Shown: piece after piece, positions 47,288 to 56,645 of the stretch
Layout: every line of letters begins with the position of its first letter
Numbering within the stretch: the first letter of the stretch is position 1
NCBI RefSeq assembly: GCF_005048205.1
Contig: NZ_SUMF01000002.1
Span: forward strand, 1 to 64,000
Source: Chitiniphilus eburneus
Lineage (GTDB): Bacteria; Pseudomonadota; Gammaproteobacteria; Burkholderiales; Chitinibacteraceae
DNA: 64,000 nucleotides
Reading direction: 5' to 3'
Translations under genes and position numbers: made by a program
Notes under the pieces: model-generated
Told to the model about the DNA's origin: nothing
What the model saw: only the letters and a program-made list of their open reading frames with translations
Databases searched by the model: none

Positions 47288-48064
47288 TTACTTCAAATAC
47301 TTGGCAAGCCCACGTATTGCATAATGCACAAAGTAATATGCGGCCGCCACGGGACTCAGGCCGACCACTTCGCGATAGAGCTTCCACTGCCACGCCGCCG
47401 CATTTTTCTTATCGGCCGAAACCGTGCCGGCGTGCTCCCGATAAAGCGCCAATGGCTCTGGCAAACCCAGCACCTTGTCGCGACAAGGGCCGAACTCCGT
47501 GGCAATGCGTTGGGTCAGCAGCAGCCACAACGCCAGGTCCTGCCGCTTGCGAATATCGGGCATCGGCACCCGACCGAGCGCTTCAGCGTCGTAGATCGCG
47601 GTCAGGCAACCAATAAAGTTCGATTTCAGCAACAGCCCGTAATCCACCCAAGGTCGGGCGAGGACCGCCATATCGCCACGCGTCCCGTCCCGATCCATCT
47701 TGTAGTAGCTGGTGTAGCACAACAGCACGCCGCGCTCGCGCATCGCAGTGACCTGCCGTGCCAGTTTGGCTGGAAGCCAGGCATCGTCGCTGTCGAGAAA
47801 GGCGATGTAACGCCCTTTGCTCGCGGCGATGGCCAGATTGCGTGCCCTGGCCGGGCCGGTCTGGCCGCCGCTGCGCAGCAGGCGCACCCGCGCATCGGCT
47901 TCGGCATGATGTTGCACGCGCTCGACCGTGTCATCGGTGGAGCCGTCATCCACCACCAGTAATTCCCAATCGCCCCAGGTCTGCGCCCGGACCGATTCGA
48001 TTGCCTGATCGATATAGGGGCCGGCGTTATAGGCCGGCATGACGATGCTGACCAGATCACCCAT
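47288..48064 (-). CDS. Glycosyltransferase family 2
   Basis: A 258-residue GT2 enzyme with the canonical SIVMPAYNAGPYI start, VVDDGSTDDT, the DSDD metal motif (AFLDSDDAWLP) and KRQDLALWL at the catalytic-base position. It overlaps the preceding gene by eight bases. This subgroup often transfers hexose or N-acetylhexosamine early in the repeat unit, but the donor is not visible. Confidence 0.88.
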   Translation of the reverse strand: MGDLVSIVMPAYNAGPYIDQAIESVRAQTWGDWELLVVDDGSTDDTVERVQHHAEADARVRLLRSGGQTGPARARNLAIAASKGRYIAFLDSDDAWLPAKLARQVTAMRERGVLLCYTSYYKMDRDGTRGDMAVLARPWVDYGLLLKSNFIGCLTAIYDAEALGRVPMPDIRKRQDLALWLLLTQRIATEFGPCRDKVLGLPEPLALYREHAGTVSADKKNAAAWQWKLYREVVGLSPVAAAYYFVHYAIRGLAKYLK

Positions 48065-48824
48065 GCGAACATTCCTGTCGATAACGGTGCGCGCCGCGCA
48101 GTTCGGCGGCCACGAATTGCAAAAAGCTCATCTGTTCACGGTACAGGGGCCGCTTCTTCCAGGCGAACGCCAGCATGGTCAGGTAGCCGGCTGCGCCGAA
48201 CAGACGCCATTGCAATGCGCCTTTGGACTCGGCCAGCGCCGGGGTAAAGCGGTAACCCGTGCTGACCGCCTCGTGAAACACCAGCGGCAAGTCGAGATGC
48301 CAGCCCTTCAAGCCACATCCGATAGCGTCGAACAGCAGAATGTTCTCCTCGCCCGACCCAAAAGGCGCGCCCAGGCCAAAGCGCTCATCGAAGCACAGTC
48401 CTGCATCGCGAAAAGCGTCCGGCCGCAGCGAGATCAGGCAGGACGATACCTGCAACACGCTGCGCCGCGTATGGGCCTTCAATCGTCCACTGGCAGTCGG
48501 GCGATGCGAGCCATTGTTGAAAGTGATGAAGTCGGCACCGGTGGCGGTATAGGCGTCGCGCAAGGCGGCGGCCAGTTGCGGCGCATGGTGGATGTCATCA
48601 TCGGCCAGCACGGCGATATCGCCCCGGGCCAAAGCCAGGGCGCGGTTGCGGCTGCGCGACAAGCCGGTTTCCTGCATGCCCACCACGCGGGCGCAATCCG
48701 GATACGCCTGACCAGCGCCGGGCAGTTGGTCGATCACCAGGTACGACACCTCGGGCGTAGCGAACAGTTCGAGGTTGTGCGCCGCCTGGGAGCGCATGGT
48801 CGCGATCAGCAGTTCGACATTCAT
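48057..48824 (-). CDS. Glycosyltransferase, GT2-like
   Basis: A 255-residue protein with a reduced GT-A pattern: MNVELLIATM, the GLSRSRNRALALARGDIAVLADDDI segment with DDD as the metal motif, and GSGEENILLFDAI at the acceptor side. It lacks the long C-terminal extension of typical GT2 enzymes. It overlaps its neighbours by four and eight bases, so translation is coupled. Donor unknown. Confidence 0.8.
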   Translation of the reverse strand: MNVELLIATMRSQAAHNLELFATPEVSYLVIDQLPGAGQAYPDCARVVGMQETGLSRSRNRALALARGDIAVLADDDIHHAPQLAAALRDAYTATGADFITFNNGSHRPTASGRLKAHTRRSVLQVSSCLISLRPDAFRDAGLCFDERFGLGAPFGSGEENILLFDAIGCGLKGWHLDLPLVFHEAVSTGYRFTPALAESKGALQWRLFGAAGYLTMLAFAWKKRPLYREQMSFLQFVAAELRGAHRYRQECSHG

Positions 48825-49819
48825 GGGGTGGCTCCCGGCAACGTCGCCAACCAGCTCGCCAGTTCCCCGGCCGGGCGTGGCAATGGCAGAAAGGCATCCA
48901 GCAGACTGCGTTGGCGTGGCGCCAAGCCGGCTTCCACCACCGCCAGCGCCGGCAATTCGATGCGGAATACCGGCCGGCCGTGGATCGCCGCCAGATTGAC
49001 GAGGGCAGTGCTGTTGAAGCCAACCACCGCAACAGCTCCCGCCGCCAGCCGGCTCAACTCGATGGGGCCATCGGTGACGTCCAACGGCAGGTCGCCATAT
49101 TTGGCGCGATCCTCGGCCGGATGGGGCCGTACCAGCAGCGCTAAACCCGCGACGCTGGCCATATGCCGCAACTCATCCAGCAAGGTACGATACTGCGCGA
49201 CCTCCACCTGCCCCAGTTCCACCCAGGGCTGCGAAATGAAATACAACCGACGAGCGTCATCCGCCACGCCCGTCTGCCGGGCTCGGAACCATGCGGCGAT
49301 GCGGGGCTCGACTTGCCAGCCCGTGCCGTGCGGCTGGTACAACGCCCAGCGCTGATCCGCCAGGATGCGCTGTGCGGTGGCGACCACCCATGCCCGCAAC
49401 GCGGCACGCCAGCCCTTGCCGCCCTCGCGCCGGATCGCGGCCAGCCGCGCGCGCCAGTCGCCATAGCTGCCCAGACCTTCGTCCACCACCACGCAGCGCA
49501 ACGGCCGCCATGGATTGGCACGCTTCAGGCGCAGCCATGGTTTGATGCCCGGCGCGCCGACCGCCAGATAGACCAATGTTTCGCCGCGCAGCCCACCCCA
49601 CCCCGCTTCCGGGCCTACGATCCGGAGTGCCGGATGCGTTGGCAGGCCGCGCCGTACTTCGTCCAGGTCCACGTGTTGTCGGCCAAGAAAGCGGCTGAAT
49701 CCCAGGCAGACGATGACGATCCGGTCGCCCGCCTGCAAGCGCGCCTCCACATAGGCGCCGACATACAGCAGATGCGAGGCGCTCGCCACGCCCGACAGGA
49801 AAATCCGCACCGCGCTCAT
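48821..49819 (-). CDS. Polysialyltransferase-like glycosyltransferase
   Basis: A 332-residue protein resembling the bacterial polysialyltransferase/GT52-like superfamily. Features are LLVRPHPAEDRAKYG, where HP is a CMP-nonulosonate-binding hallmark, and VVGFNSTALVNLAAIHGRPVF, matching the Ser/Thr-rich second nucleotide motif. N-terminal IFLSGVASASHLLYVGAYVE fits the GT-B start. The preceding operon genes make CMP-pseudaminic acid, so this is the best candidate for the pseudaminic acid transferase. The start is the ATG of MSAVRIFLSG, overlapping the flippase gene by four bases; the open frame upstream lies inside the flippase gene. Confidence 0.72.
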   Translation of the reverse strand: MSAVRIFLSGVASASHLLYVGAYVEARLQAGDRIVIVCLGFSRFLGRQHVDLDEVRRGLPTHPALRIVGPEAGWGGLRGETLVYLAVGAPGIKPWLRLKRANPWRPLRCVVVDEGLGSYGDWRARLAAIRREGGKGWRAALRAWVVATAQRILADQRWALYQPHGTGWQVEPRIAAWFRARQTGVADDARRLYFISQPWVELGQVEVAQYRTLLDELRHMASVAGLALLVRPHPAEDRAKYGDLPLDVTDGPIELSRLAAGAVAVVGFNSTALVNLAAIHGRPVFRIELPALAVVEAGLAPRQRSLLDAFLPLPRPAGELASWLATLPGATP

Positions 49820-51111
49820 GGCGCCTCCCGGCTCAAGCCGCGACTGGCGAGCCAGCGGTAGCATGCTTGCACCAGCGCCGACAACGTCAGCGCCGCCCCC
49901 ATGCCGAGGATGCCCAGGGCAGGCGTCAACGCCAGCGCGGCGACGAGAAACGCCCCAACGCTGATCGCGTTGGCGACAAAGATGGCACGATCGCGACCAC
50001 CCGCGTACAGATGGTAATGCCACGTCAGCGAGACCACCGACAGGCCATTGGCCAGCACCAGCAACACCAGCACCGGCCAGTGGGCTTCGTATTCGACACG
50101 CCCGATGTAGATCAGCAAGGGGTGGATCAGGATCAGACAGGCAATGGACAGCGCCAGCGTCACGGCGCCGATCTCGCGCAGCATGCTGCGTCGCAAGCGC
50201 GCCAGCTCATCCAGCCGTCCGGCCTTGTGCGCCTCGACCAGCCGCGGATAGCGCTGCGCAACCACCGAGGCCTCGAGCAACTGTGGAATGGCGGCGGCGA
50301 TGCCGAAGAAGAAGGTATAGACACCAACGGTGGTGCGATCGGCGAAGAAATCCAGCAGGTAGCGATCGGCAATCAGCGGCACGCGCATCAGCAATGTGCC
50401 AGCCAGGAAGACCGCTGCGATGCGCAGCCCGCCCCACAGACGATTCAAATCGAGCGGCACGCGCGACACGCCGCGCCACGGCAGGCGCGCCAACGGCGCC
50501 GCGCCGACCAGCACGCCCAGCGCCGACCCACCCAGCCAGCACGCCAGCACCGTGGAGACCGACCGCGTCGAAGGGTCGAGCGCCATCACCAGGATCGCGC
50601 CATAGGCGGGCAGGCCGATGCGGCAGAAGAACACGACATTGGCACGGACATTGCGACGCTGGATCACCAGCAGGCGATAGACCTCGATGGCGAGGTGTTC
50701 GCAAACCAGAATCGCGCAGAACAGGAGCACCAGCGCCGGTGAAATCCCGCGCCATAGTCCGACCAGCGCCGCGCTAGCGCCCAGCAACAGGTAGCCACAA
50801 CCATGCAATACCGCCTGATCGCGCAGCCGCGCCGGCCACTCGTTATCGGGGCGGCCGATCAGGTCGCGATTGGCATAGGTGTAGTAGTCCAGCCCCACCG
50901 CGAACACCGAATACGCCACGGCGGCGGTGAACAGGCCGTAAAAGCCCAGATCAGCGGGTGGCAGCACGCGCGCCAGATAGACCATCAGCGCGAACTTGCT
51001 GACCAGTCCGGCACCGCGCAGCACGAAGCCACCCAGCGCACCGTTGCGCCACAACCGCCCGATCACGGCTGGCGGCGCGATACCGCGCGGGGAAAGATCA
51101 ACGAACGCCAC
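49816..51111 (-). CDS. Wzx-type polysaccharide flippase
   Basis: A 431-residue MOP-superfamily membrane protein with about twelve apolar segments that would flip an undecaprenyl-linked oligosaccharide to the periplasm. The N-terminal region (GGFVLRGAGLVSKFALMVYLARVLPP) matches the family opening. It starts 7 bases after the pseI stop. Its presence marks this operon as flippase-dependent, unlike the Wzm/Wzt operon on the other strand. I do not see a Wzy polymerase in the window. Confidence 0.88.
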   Translation of the reverse strand: MAFVDLSPRGIAPPAVIGRLWRNGALGGFVLRGAGLVSKFALMVYLARVLPPADLGFYGLFTAAVAYSVFAVGLDYYTYANRDLIGRPDNEWPARLRDQAVLHGCGYLLLGASAALVGLWRGISPALVLLFCAILVCEHLAIEVYRLLVIQRRNVRANVVFFCRIGLPAYGAILVMALDPSTRSVSTVLACWLGGSALGVLVGAAPLARLPWRGVSRVPLDLNRLWGGLRIAAVFLAGTLLMRVPLIADRYLLDFFADRTTVGVYTFFFGIAAAIPQLLEASVVAQRYPRLVEAHKAGRLDELARLRRSMLREIGAVTLALSIACLILIHPLLIYIGRVEYEAHWPVLVLLVLANGLSVVSLTWHYHLYAGGRDRAIFVANAISVGAFLVAALALTPALGILGMGAALTLSALVQACYRWLASRGLSREAP

Positions 51112-51118
51112 GCCGGTT

Positions 51119-52147
51119 TCAATCGATCAGTTCCCACGCCAGCGGCGTACCCGGTGCCAGGTCGGTACGCGCGTGCCGGCCCAGCACCTCGCCATAGTGA
51201 CGCGGGTGCAAGCCATCGGAAGGGCGTACCGAGCGCACATTCTGCGCAGTGAACGCCTCGCCCGCGCGAATCGGCGCGGTGACGAACAGCGAGCGGGCGA
51301 ACTTGCGGCTGGCCGCCACCTTGGGCGTGAGCTCGTAGCTGACCGCGCCCAACGCCTGTTCGGCGACGCGCACCCCATCGACCATCAGCTTGAACTCATC
51401 CGGCGTCATCGAGAATGAGGCATCCGGGCCGCCAATGGCCCGGTCGAGGATGAAGTGCTTTTCGATCACGCGCGCGCCCAGCGCCACCGCCGCGATCGGC
51501 ACCACGTGGCCCATGGTGTGGTCGGATAGACCGACCTTCACCTTGAAGGTATCCCGCAGATGCGGAATGGTCAGCAGGTTGGCCTCGCTGGCTTGCGCCG
51601 GGTAGGCCGACGTGCATTTGAGCAGTGTGATGTCGTCGTTGCCGACACGGCGGCAGGCGGCCACCGCCTCTTCGATGTCGGCCAGCCGGGCGATGCCGGT
51701 GGAGATGATCATCGGCTTGCCCTTGGCGGCAGCGTATTCGATCAACGGAATATCGTTGATTTCGAATGAGGCGATCTTGTAGAGCGGCACGTCCAGCGCT
51801 TCGAGAAAATCGACCGCGGTGAAATCGAACGGCGACGAGAAGAACACCAGCCCTTCGCGCGCGGCCTCGGCCTGGATTGCGGCATGCCACTCCCAGGGGG
51901 TGTAGGCCTGCTGGTACAGCTTGTACAGGGTAGTGCCGTCCCAGATCGTGCCAGACTTGATCTGGAAGTATTCGTTGTCACAATCGAGGGTGATGGTGTC
52001 AGCGGTATAGGTCTGGATCTTGATCGCGTCGGCGCCGCATGCTTTGGCCGCGCGCACGGTGGCCAGCGCGTTTTCGATATCGTGCCCGTGGTTGGCGGAT
52101 AGTTCGGCGATCACGAAGGTGTGATCGGGGTAGGCAAAACGGCTCAT
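51119..52147 (-). CDS. pseI: Pseudaminic acid synthase
   Basis: Condenses 2,4-diacetamido-2,4,6-trideoxy-L-altrose with phosphoenolpyruvate to pseudaminic acid. The 342-residue protein has the NeuB TIM barrel (FVIAELSANHGHD, KIQTYTADTITLD, FFSSPFDFTAVDFL, KIASFEI) and a C-terminal SAF antifreeze-like domain (FVTAPIRAGEAFTAQNVR). NTITLD and the pse neighbours favour PseI over sialic acid NeuB. The start is the ATG overlapping the pseH stop; a second ATG 12 bases upstream is possible. Confidence 0.93.
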   Translation of the reverse strand: MSRFAYPDHTFVIAELSANHGHDIENALATVRAAKACGADAIKIQTYTADTITLDCDNEYFQIKSGTIWDGTTLYKLYQQAYTPWEWHAAIQAEAAREGLVFFSSPFDFTAVDFLEALDVPLYKIASFEINDIPLIEYAAAKGKPMIISTGIARLADIEEAVAACRRVGNDDITLLKCTSAYPAQASEANLLTIPHLRDTFKVKVGLSDHTMGHVVPIAAVALGARVIEKHFILDRAIGGPDASFSMTPDEFKLMVDGVRVAEQALGAVSYELTPKVAASRKFARSLFVTAPIRAGEAFTAQNVRSVRPSDGLHPRHYGEVLGRHARTDLAPGTPLAWELID

Positions 52148-52692
52148 CGGTTGTTCCATTCCCGGGCCAGCAGACCCATTAGCAGTAGATCGTGGCGACG
52201 CTCGTCGCGCAGGATGGCCTCGCGCCAGCGCCCTTCCTCGCGAAAGCCGAAGCGGCGGTAAGCCGCGATGGCAATCAGATTGTCCACCACCACTTCCAGC
52301 TTCAGCGTGTGCAGGCCAAGCCGGTCGAAACCCAGTTGGGCAATGGCTTGCAGCAGGCGCCGGCCCAGGCCCAGTTCCTCGCGGAACGGATTGCGATAAA
52401 TGCCCAGCCAGGCTACGCCGTTGCGCAGATCCAACCGATGCAGCGACACCACGCCCAGCGTGCCGCCCGCGTCGCGCCCCAGAAAACTGAAATCGTGCGT
52501 CCGCTCGCGCTGCCGCGCCATGAAGGCAAGGTGTGCCTCGAGCGGAATCTCGCCGCCGCTGCCCATCCATTGCGCGATATCGGGATGGGTGCGCATGCGC
52601 CAGACTTCCTGCTGCTGCGCTTCGTCCAGGCCGGAGAACGGCAGCAGTTCGGTCGTACCGAAGGTAAAGGATTGATGCAGATCCAGCGTCAT
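52144..52692 (-). CDS. pseH: UDP-4-amino-4,6-dideoxy-N-acetyl-beta-L-altrosamine N-acetyltransferase
   Basis: GNAT-fold acetyltransferase for the third step of CMP-pseudaminic acid synthesis. The 182-residue protein has the PseH-type entry (VWRMRTHPDIAQWM), the acetyl-CoA loop GLGRRLLQAI and YRRFGFREEGRWREAI. Start and stop overlap pseG and pseI by four bases each (ATGA). The frame is open far upstream through pseG, but only this start gives the family length. Confidence 0.92.
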   Translation of the reverse strand: MTLDLHQSFTFGTTELLPFSGLDEAQQQEVWRMRTHPDIAQWMGSGGEIPLEAHLAFMARQRERTHDFSFLGRDAGGTLGVVSLHRLDLRNGVAWLGIYRNPFREELGLGRRLLQAIAQLGFDRLGLHTLKLEVVVDNLIAIAAYRRFGFREEGRWREAILRDERRHDLLLMGLLAREWNNR

Positions 52693-53642
52693 GAGGTTTC
52701 TCCTTTCAACCAGGCCAGCGCGCGGGCCACGCCCTGGCCATCCACGGCATCCTGCCCAGCCTGCGCCATGGCGTACCGTGTTTCGGGCGCGGTCACGGCG
52801 GCCAGTGCGGCCAGCACCTGCTCGTCCAGTTGCGCATCGTGCCACCAGCCAGCGGCCACGGCCGTGCCCAGTATCGGCCATTCGCGCAGTTGCTTTTGCT
52901 GATTGTCGGCCACGCCGATCAGGATGGCCGGTGTGCCGCAGCGCGCCAGTTCGCACACCGTCTGCCCCGCGGCGGAAATCGCCAGATCGGCCGCTAGCAT
53001 CTGATCCCGCATCGCCATCGCATCCAGCCGGCAGTGCACAGTACAGCCAGCCGGTTCCGGTACTTCGGCGCTGCCGAGCACCACATGGATGTCGGCCCGA
53101 GGATAAGCCTGCCGCGCCAGTGCCACCATTCGGGACGTCAGACCCCGTGGATCGGTTCCGCCCATCAGCACCAGCAAGCGAGTGATCGCTGACACCACGT
53201 CGGACCGTCGCGGCACCTCGGCGAATGCCGGCCGCAATGGCTGCCACGCTGGCCCACGCGCCCAGCGCGCTTCGCCCCGATCCACGCCCACGCCTGGCGC
53301 GGCGTGGACCACCAGGCCATCGGGATACGCCAGCCGTTCCGTATCGTCGAGAAACATCGTGCGCCCGGCATGGCCGGATATCTGCCGCAGGGTATCGAGG
53401 GTGGCGCTGTAGGAATCGACGATGGCGACATCCTCCCCGCAGTCCGGCAACGGCGGCATTTGCTGCCACGCGTGCCACGCCACACATTCGCCGCCCAGCA
53501 TGCCGCGCGCGGCCGCGTCGCCATCGACCACCCAGCGCACGTCACCACCGCTCTGGCGCCAGACCTGGGCGTAGGCGAGGCAACGCGACAGATGCCCCAT
53601 GCCGCGAGCGGCGTCGCCTTCGCTGTACAGCCACAATGTCAT
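52689..53642 (-). CDS. pseG: UDP-2,4-diacetamido-2,4,6-trideoxy-beta-L-altropyranose hydrolase
   Basis: Releases UDP from the diacetamido sugar so that PseI can use it. The 317-residue GT-B-like protein begins with the PseG signature (LYSEGDAARGMGHLSRCLAYA) and contains LLVLMGGTDPRGLT and the SAAGQTVCELARCGTPAILI nucleotide-binding region. It follows pseF by one base. Confidence 0.93.
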   Translation of the reverse strand: MTLWLYSEGDAARGMGHLSRCLAYAQVWRQSGGDVRWVVDGDAAARGMLGGECVAWHAWQQMPPLPDCGEDVAIVDSYSATLDTLRQISGHAGRTMFLDDTERLAYPDGLVVHAAPGVGVDRGEARWARGPAWQPLRPAFAEVPRRSDVVSAITRLLVLMGGTDPRGLTSRMVALARQAYPRADIHVVLGSAEVPEPAGCTVHCRLDAMAMRDQMLAADLAISAAGQTVCELARCGTPAILIGVADNQQKQLREWPILGTAVAAGWWHDAQLDEQVLAALAAVTAPETRYAMAQAGQDAVDGQGVARALAWLKGETS

Positions 53643-53643
53643 G

Positions 53644-54354
53644 TCAACCGCCGCGCCGCAGGCGGTATTTCAGCTCAGCCAGCGCCCAGTCGGTTTCGGT
53701 ATCGATGTCCTGCGCTTCCAACTCCGGGATTTCGACGGCACCGCTGTTCTCGGTAAAGATGCGCCCCGCCGCCAGGCAGCGCTCGGGGTGCAGCCAGTAG
53801 AACTGCCCGGCGTCGTGCAGTGCCGGCGGCAGATCCTGAGAGCGGCTGGCGTAATGCTCGGGCTGGAGCATGTGCACCCGGCCGTCGCCACCGCACCGCA
53901 ACGCGCGCTCGATCGGATAACCGAAACGCACGGCCGGGAACACGGCATCGAAATCCTCGCGCTGGAACACCTCGTGCGCCTCGCGCAAGCGCAGCGGCGT
54001 GACCAATGGCGCAGTGGGCAGCAGACAGCAGACCTCCCGGAACTCGCGGCCCTGTGCGCGATAGGCGCCCAGCACCTCTCGCAGCACATCCATCAATCCG
54101 GCGAAGTCGTTGGCGTTTTCGCGGCTGCGCATGAACGGCACCAGCGCGCCATGCTCACGTGCCAGTTGCGCGATCCGTTCGTCGTCGGTGGACACCATCA
54201 CTTCGGTGAACAGGCCCGACTCGAAAGCAGCGGCGATGGAATACGCCAGGATCGGCTTGCCGCAGAAATCGCGGATATTCTTGTGCGGGATGCGCTTGCT
54301 GCCACCGCGCGCGGGGATCAGCGCCAGGCGCTCCGGCAACGGGACGGGGGTCAT
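53644..54354 (-). CDS. pseF: Pseudaminic acid cytidylyltransferase
   Basis: Activates pseudaminic acid with CTP to CMP-pseudaminate. The 236-residue protein has the CMP-nonulosonate synthetase motif ALIPARGGSKRIPHKNI, then MVSTDDERIAQLA and DTETDWALAE. Length and motifs are typical of PseF. It overlaps pseC by four bases. Confidence 0.94.
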   Translation of the reverse strand: MTPVPLPERLALIPARGGSKRIPHKNIRDFCGKPILAYSIAAAFESGLFTEVMVSTDDERIAQLAREHGALVPFMRSRENANDFAGLMDVLREVLGAYRAQGREFREVCCLLPTAPLVTPLRLREAHEVFQREDFDAVFPAVRFGYPIERALRCGGDGRVHMLQPEHYASRSQDLPPALHDAGQFYWLHPERCLAAGRIFTENSGAVEIPELEAQDIDTETDWALAELKYRLRRGG

Positions 54355-55496
54355 GCCAGGCTCCGTACGGCCGCCACCACAGTGGCGACTTCTTCATCGG
54401 TCAGCGCCGCGTACAACGGCAACGACAGGCACTGCTCATAGTAAGCCTCCGCCACCGGGCAATCGCCGGGGCCATAGCCGTACGTTTCACGGTACCAGGG
54501 CTGAGTGTGGACAGGGATGTAGTGCACCTGTGTGCCGACACCGAGATCGAGCAGCTCGCGCATGACCTGCACGCGGGTCTTGCCCAATGCGGCGAAATCG
54601 ATGCGTGGCACATACAGGTGGAAGCACGACGCCACGCCATCCGCCTCCACCGGTGTGCGCAGCCACGGCAGGTCGGCCAGCAGCGCGTTATAGCGCGCGA
54701 CGATTTCGCGACGGCGTGCGGCAAAGCGATCCAGCTTCTTCAACTGGCTCACACCCAGCGCCGCCTGCATGTCGGTCATGCGGTAGTGCCAGCCCAGCGC
54801 GTGCATTTCGTAGTACCACGGCCCCGGATTCTGCGTGAGTAGCGCCGGTTCCTTGGTAATACCATGGGTACGCAGCAGCACCATCCGGCGATACAAGGCT
54901 TCGTCGTTGGTCATCACCGCGCCGCCTTCGCCGGTGGTCAACGTCTTCACTGGATGGAAGGAAAAGACCGTGGCATCGGCATAACGACAGTTGCCCACCA
55001 GGCCGCCGTCGCGATAGCGCGAGCCGATGGCGTGCGCGGCATCCTCGATCACCTTCAGACCGCGCTCCCGCGCCAAGGTGGATATCGCTTCCATCTCCGC
55101 CGGCTGCCCGGCGAAATGCACCGGCGTCAGCAACCGGGTGGCCGGGGTGATTCGCATGGCAATGGAGGCTGGGTCGATGTTGTAGCTCACCGGATCGATA
55201 TCGGCGAACACCGGTTTGACACCGCAGTAGGCCATGCTGTTGGCCGATGCGGTAAAGGTATTGGCGCTGGTGATCCCTTCACTGCCGGGTGGCAGTTCCA
55301 GCGCCGCCACCGCCAGGTGCAGCGCGGCGGTACCGCTTGCCGCGACGACGCAATACCGGGCACCGGTGTAATCGCACAGCGCGCGCTCGAATTCCGCGAT
55401 TTTGGGGCCCTGGGTCAGATAATCCGAACGCAGGGTATCGAGTACCGCGCGCTCGTCTTCTTCGTCCAGCCATTGGCGACCATAGGGGATCGCCAT
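54351..55496 (-). CDS. pseC: UDP-4-amino-4,6-dideoxy-N-acetyl-beta-L-altrosamine transaminase
   Basis: PLP-dependent DegT-family aminotransferase, second step of pseudaminic acid synthesis. The 381-residue protein has VAASGTAALHLA, EDAAHAIGSRY and the catalytic Lys in FSFHPVKTLTTGEGG. The start is the ATG of MAIPYGRQWL, one base after the pseB stop; the upstream open frame lies inside pseB. Confidence 0.95.
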   Translation of the reverse strand: MAIPYGRQWLDEEDERAVLDTLRSDYLTQGPKIAEFERALCDYTGARYCVVAASGTAALHLAVAALELPPGSEGITSANTFTASANSMAYCGVKPVFADIDPVSYNIDPASIAMRITPATRLLTPVHFAGQPAEMEAISTLARERGLKVIEDAAHAIGSRYRDGGLVGNCRYADATVFSFHPVKTLTTGEGGAVMTNDEALYRRMVLLRTHGITKEPALLTQNPGPWYYEMHALGWHYRMTDMQAALGVSQLKKLDRFAARRREIVARYNALLADLPWLRTPVEADGVASCFHLYVPRIDFAALGKTRVQVMRELLDLGVGTQVHYIPVHTQPWYRETYGYGPGDCPVAEAYYEQCLSLPLYAALTDEEVATVVAAVRSLA

Positions 55497-55497
55497 C

Positions 55498-56496
55498 TCA
55501 GATCTTCCCCACCTTGGCGCGGTTGGCGTCGATCCAGGCGCGCAAGGTGTCGATCTCCATCCATTCGCTGTTGTTATCGCTGGCGTAGACAAAGCCCTCG
55601 GGCACGCGCTTGCCATCCTTGATGCGCTTGTAGTCGGTGTGCCAGTTGTGGATGGCCGGCAGAATCTTGAAATGCTCGGGGTACTCGTAGGTGTAGAACG
55701 CATCCTCGGCGCCGATCATCTGCTCATGCAGCTTCTCGCCGGGGCGGATGCCTACCACATCCTGTTGCGCCTGGGGCGATACGGCAGTGGCGACGTCGGT
55801 GACCTTCATCGACGGAATCTTCTTCACGTAGATCTCGCCACCTTCCATATCCTCGAACGCATGCCACACCAGTTCCACGCCCTGCTCCAGCGTGATCATG
55901 AAGCGCGTCATGCGCGCATCGGTGATCGGCAGCACGCCCTGATCGGCGATGGACAGGAAGAACGGGATCACCGAGCCGCGCGAGCCCATGACGTTGCCGT
56001 AGCGCACCACGGCAAAGCGGCTGTCTCGCCCTCCGGCATAGGAGTTGCCGGCGACAAACAGCTTGTCCGACGCCAACTTGGTCGCGCCGTACAGATTGAC
56101 CGGGCTACTTGCCTTGTCGGTCGAGAGCGCCACCACGCGCTTCACACCCTTGTCGATACAGGCATCGATCAGGTTCATCGCGCCGTCGATATTGGTCTTG
56201 ATGCACTCGAACGGGTTGTACTCGGCAGTCGGCACGATCTTGGTCGCGGCGGCATGCACCACATAATCGACGCCATCCAGCGCGCGATAGAGCCGATCCT
56301 TGTCGCGCACATCGCCGATGAAGAAGCGCACGCGATCGTCGCCCTGGAACAGCTTGGCCATCTCCCACTGCTTCATCTCATCGCGCGAGTAAATGATGAT
56401 CTTGCGGGGGTTATAGCGGGCCAGGGTCATCGGCACGAAGGTATTGCCGAATGAGCCGGTTCCGCCGGTCACCAGGATGGTGCTGTCATGGAGCAT
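55498..56496 (-). CDS. pseB: UDP-N-acetylglucosamine 4,6-dehydratase (inverting)
   Basis: First committed step to pseudaminic acid: C5-inverting dehydration of UDP-GlcNAc. The 332-residue short-chain dehydrogenase has ILVTGGTGSFGNTFV, VVALSTDKASSPVNLYGATK and the PseB/FlaA1-type C-terminus. A 149-base gap separates it from the epimerase upstream, leaving room for an internal promoter I could not define. The GC-rich composition matches the genome rather than the plus-strand operon. Confidence 0.95.
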   Translation of the reverse strand: MLHDSTILVTGGTGSFGNTFVPMTLARYNPRKIIIYSRDEMKQWEMAKLFQGDDRVRFFIGDVRDKDRLYRALDGVDYVVHAAATKIVPTAEYNPFECIKTNIDGAMNLIDACIDKGVKRVVALSTDKASSPVNLYGATKLASDKLFVAGNSYAGGRDSRFAVVRYGNVMGSRGSVIPFFLSIADQGVLPITDARMTRFMITLEQGVELVWHAFEDMEGGEIYVKKIPSMKVTDVATAVSPQAQQDVVGIRPGEKLHEQMIGAEDAFYTYEYPEHFKILPAIHNWHTDYKRIKDGKRVPEGFVYASDNNSEWMEIDTLRAWIDANRAKVGKI

Positions 56497-56645
56497 GAGT
56501 CGTCCTCGCTATAGGCACCGTCTCGCCCCGGCATGAACCCAGGGCGGCACGGCGCCACCAAATAAAAATGGCCAACCGCGTATTCTGCTGCGGCCGGCCC
56601 GGATGCAACGTAACGTTCGGTGCGCCTACCGACTCAACGCAACCT

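Noticed and set aside
51119-52147. Sialic acid synthase (NeuB) or legionaminic acid synthase
   Set aside because: All five other pseudaminic acid genes are adjacent, and no NeuC or legionaminic pathway genes are present.
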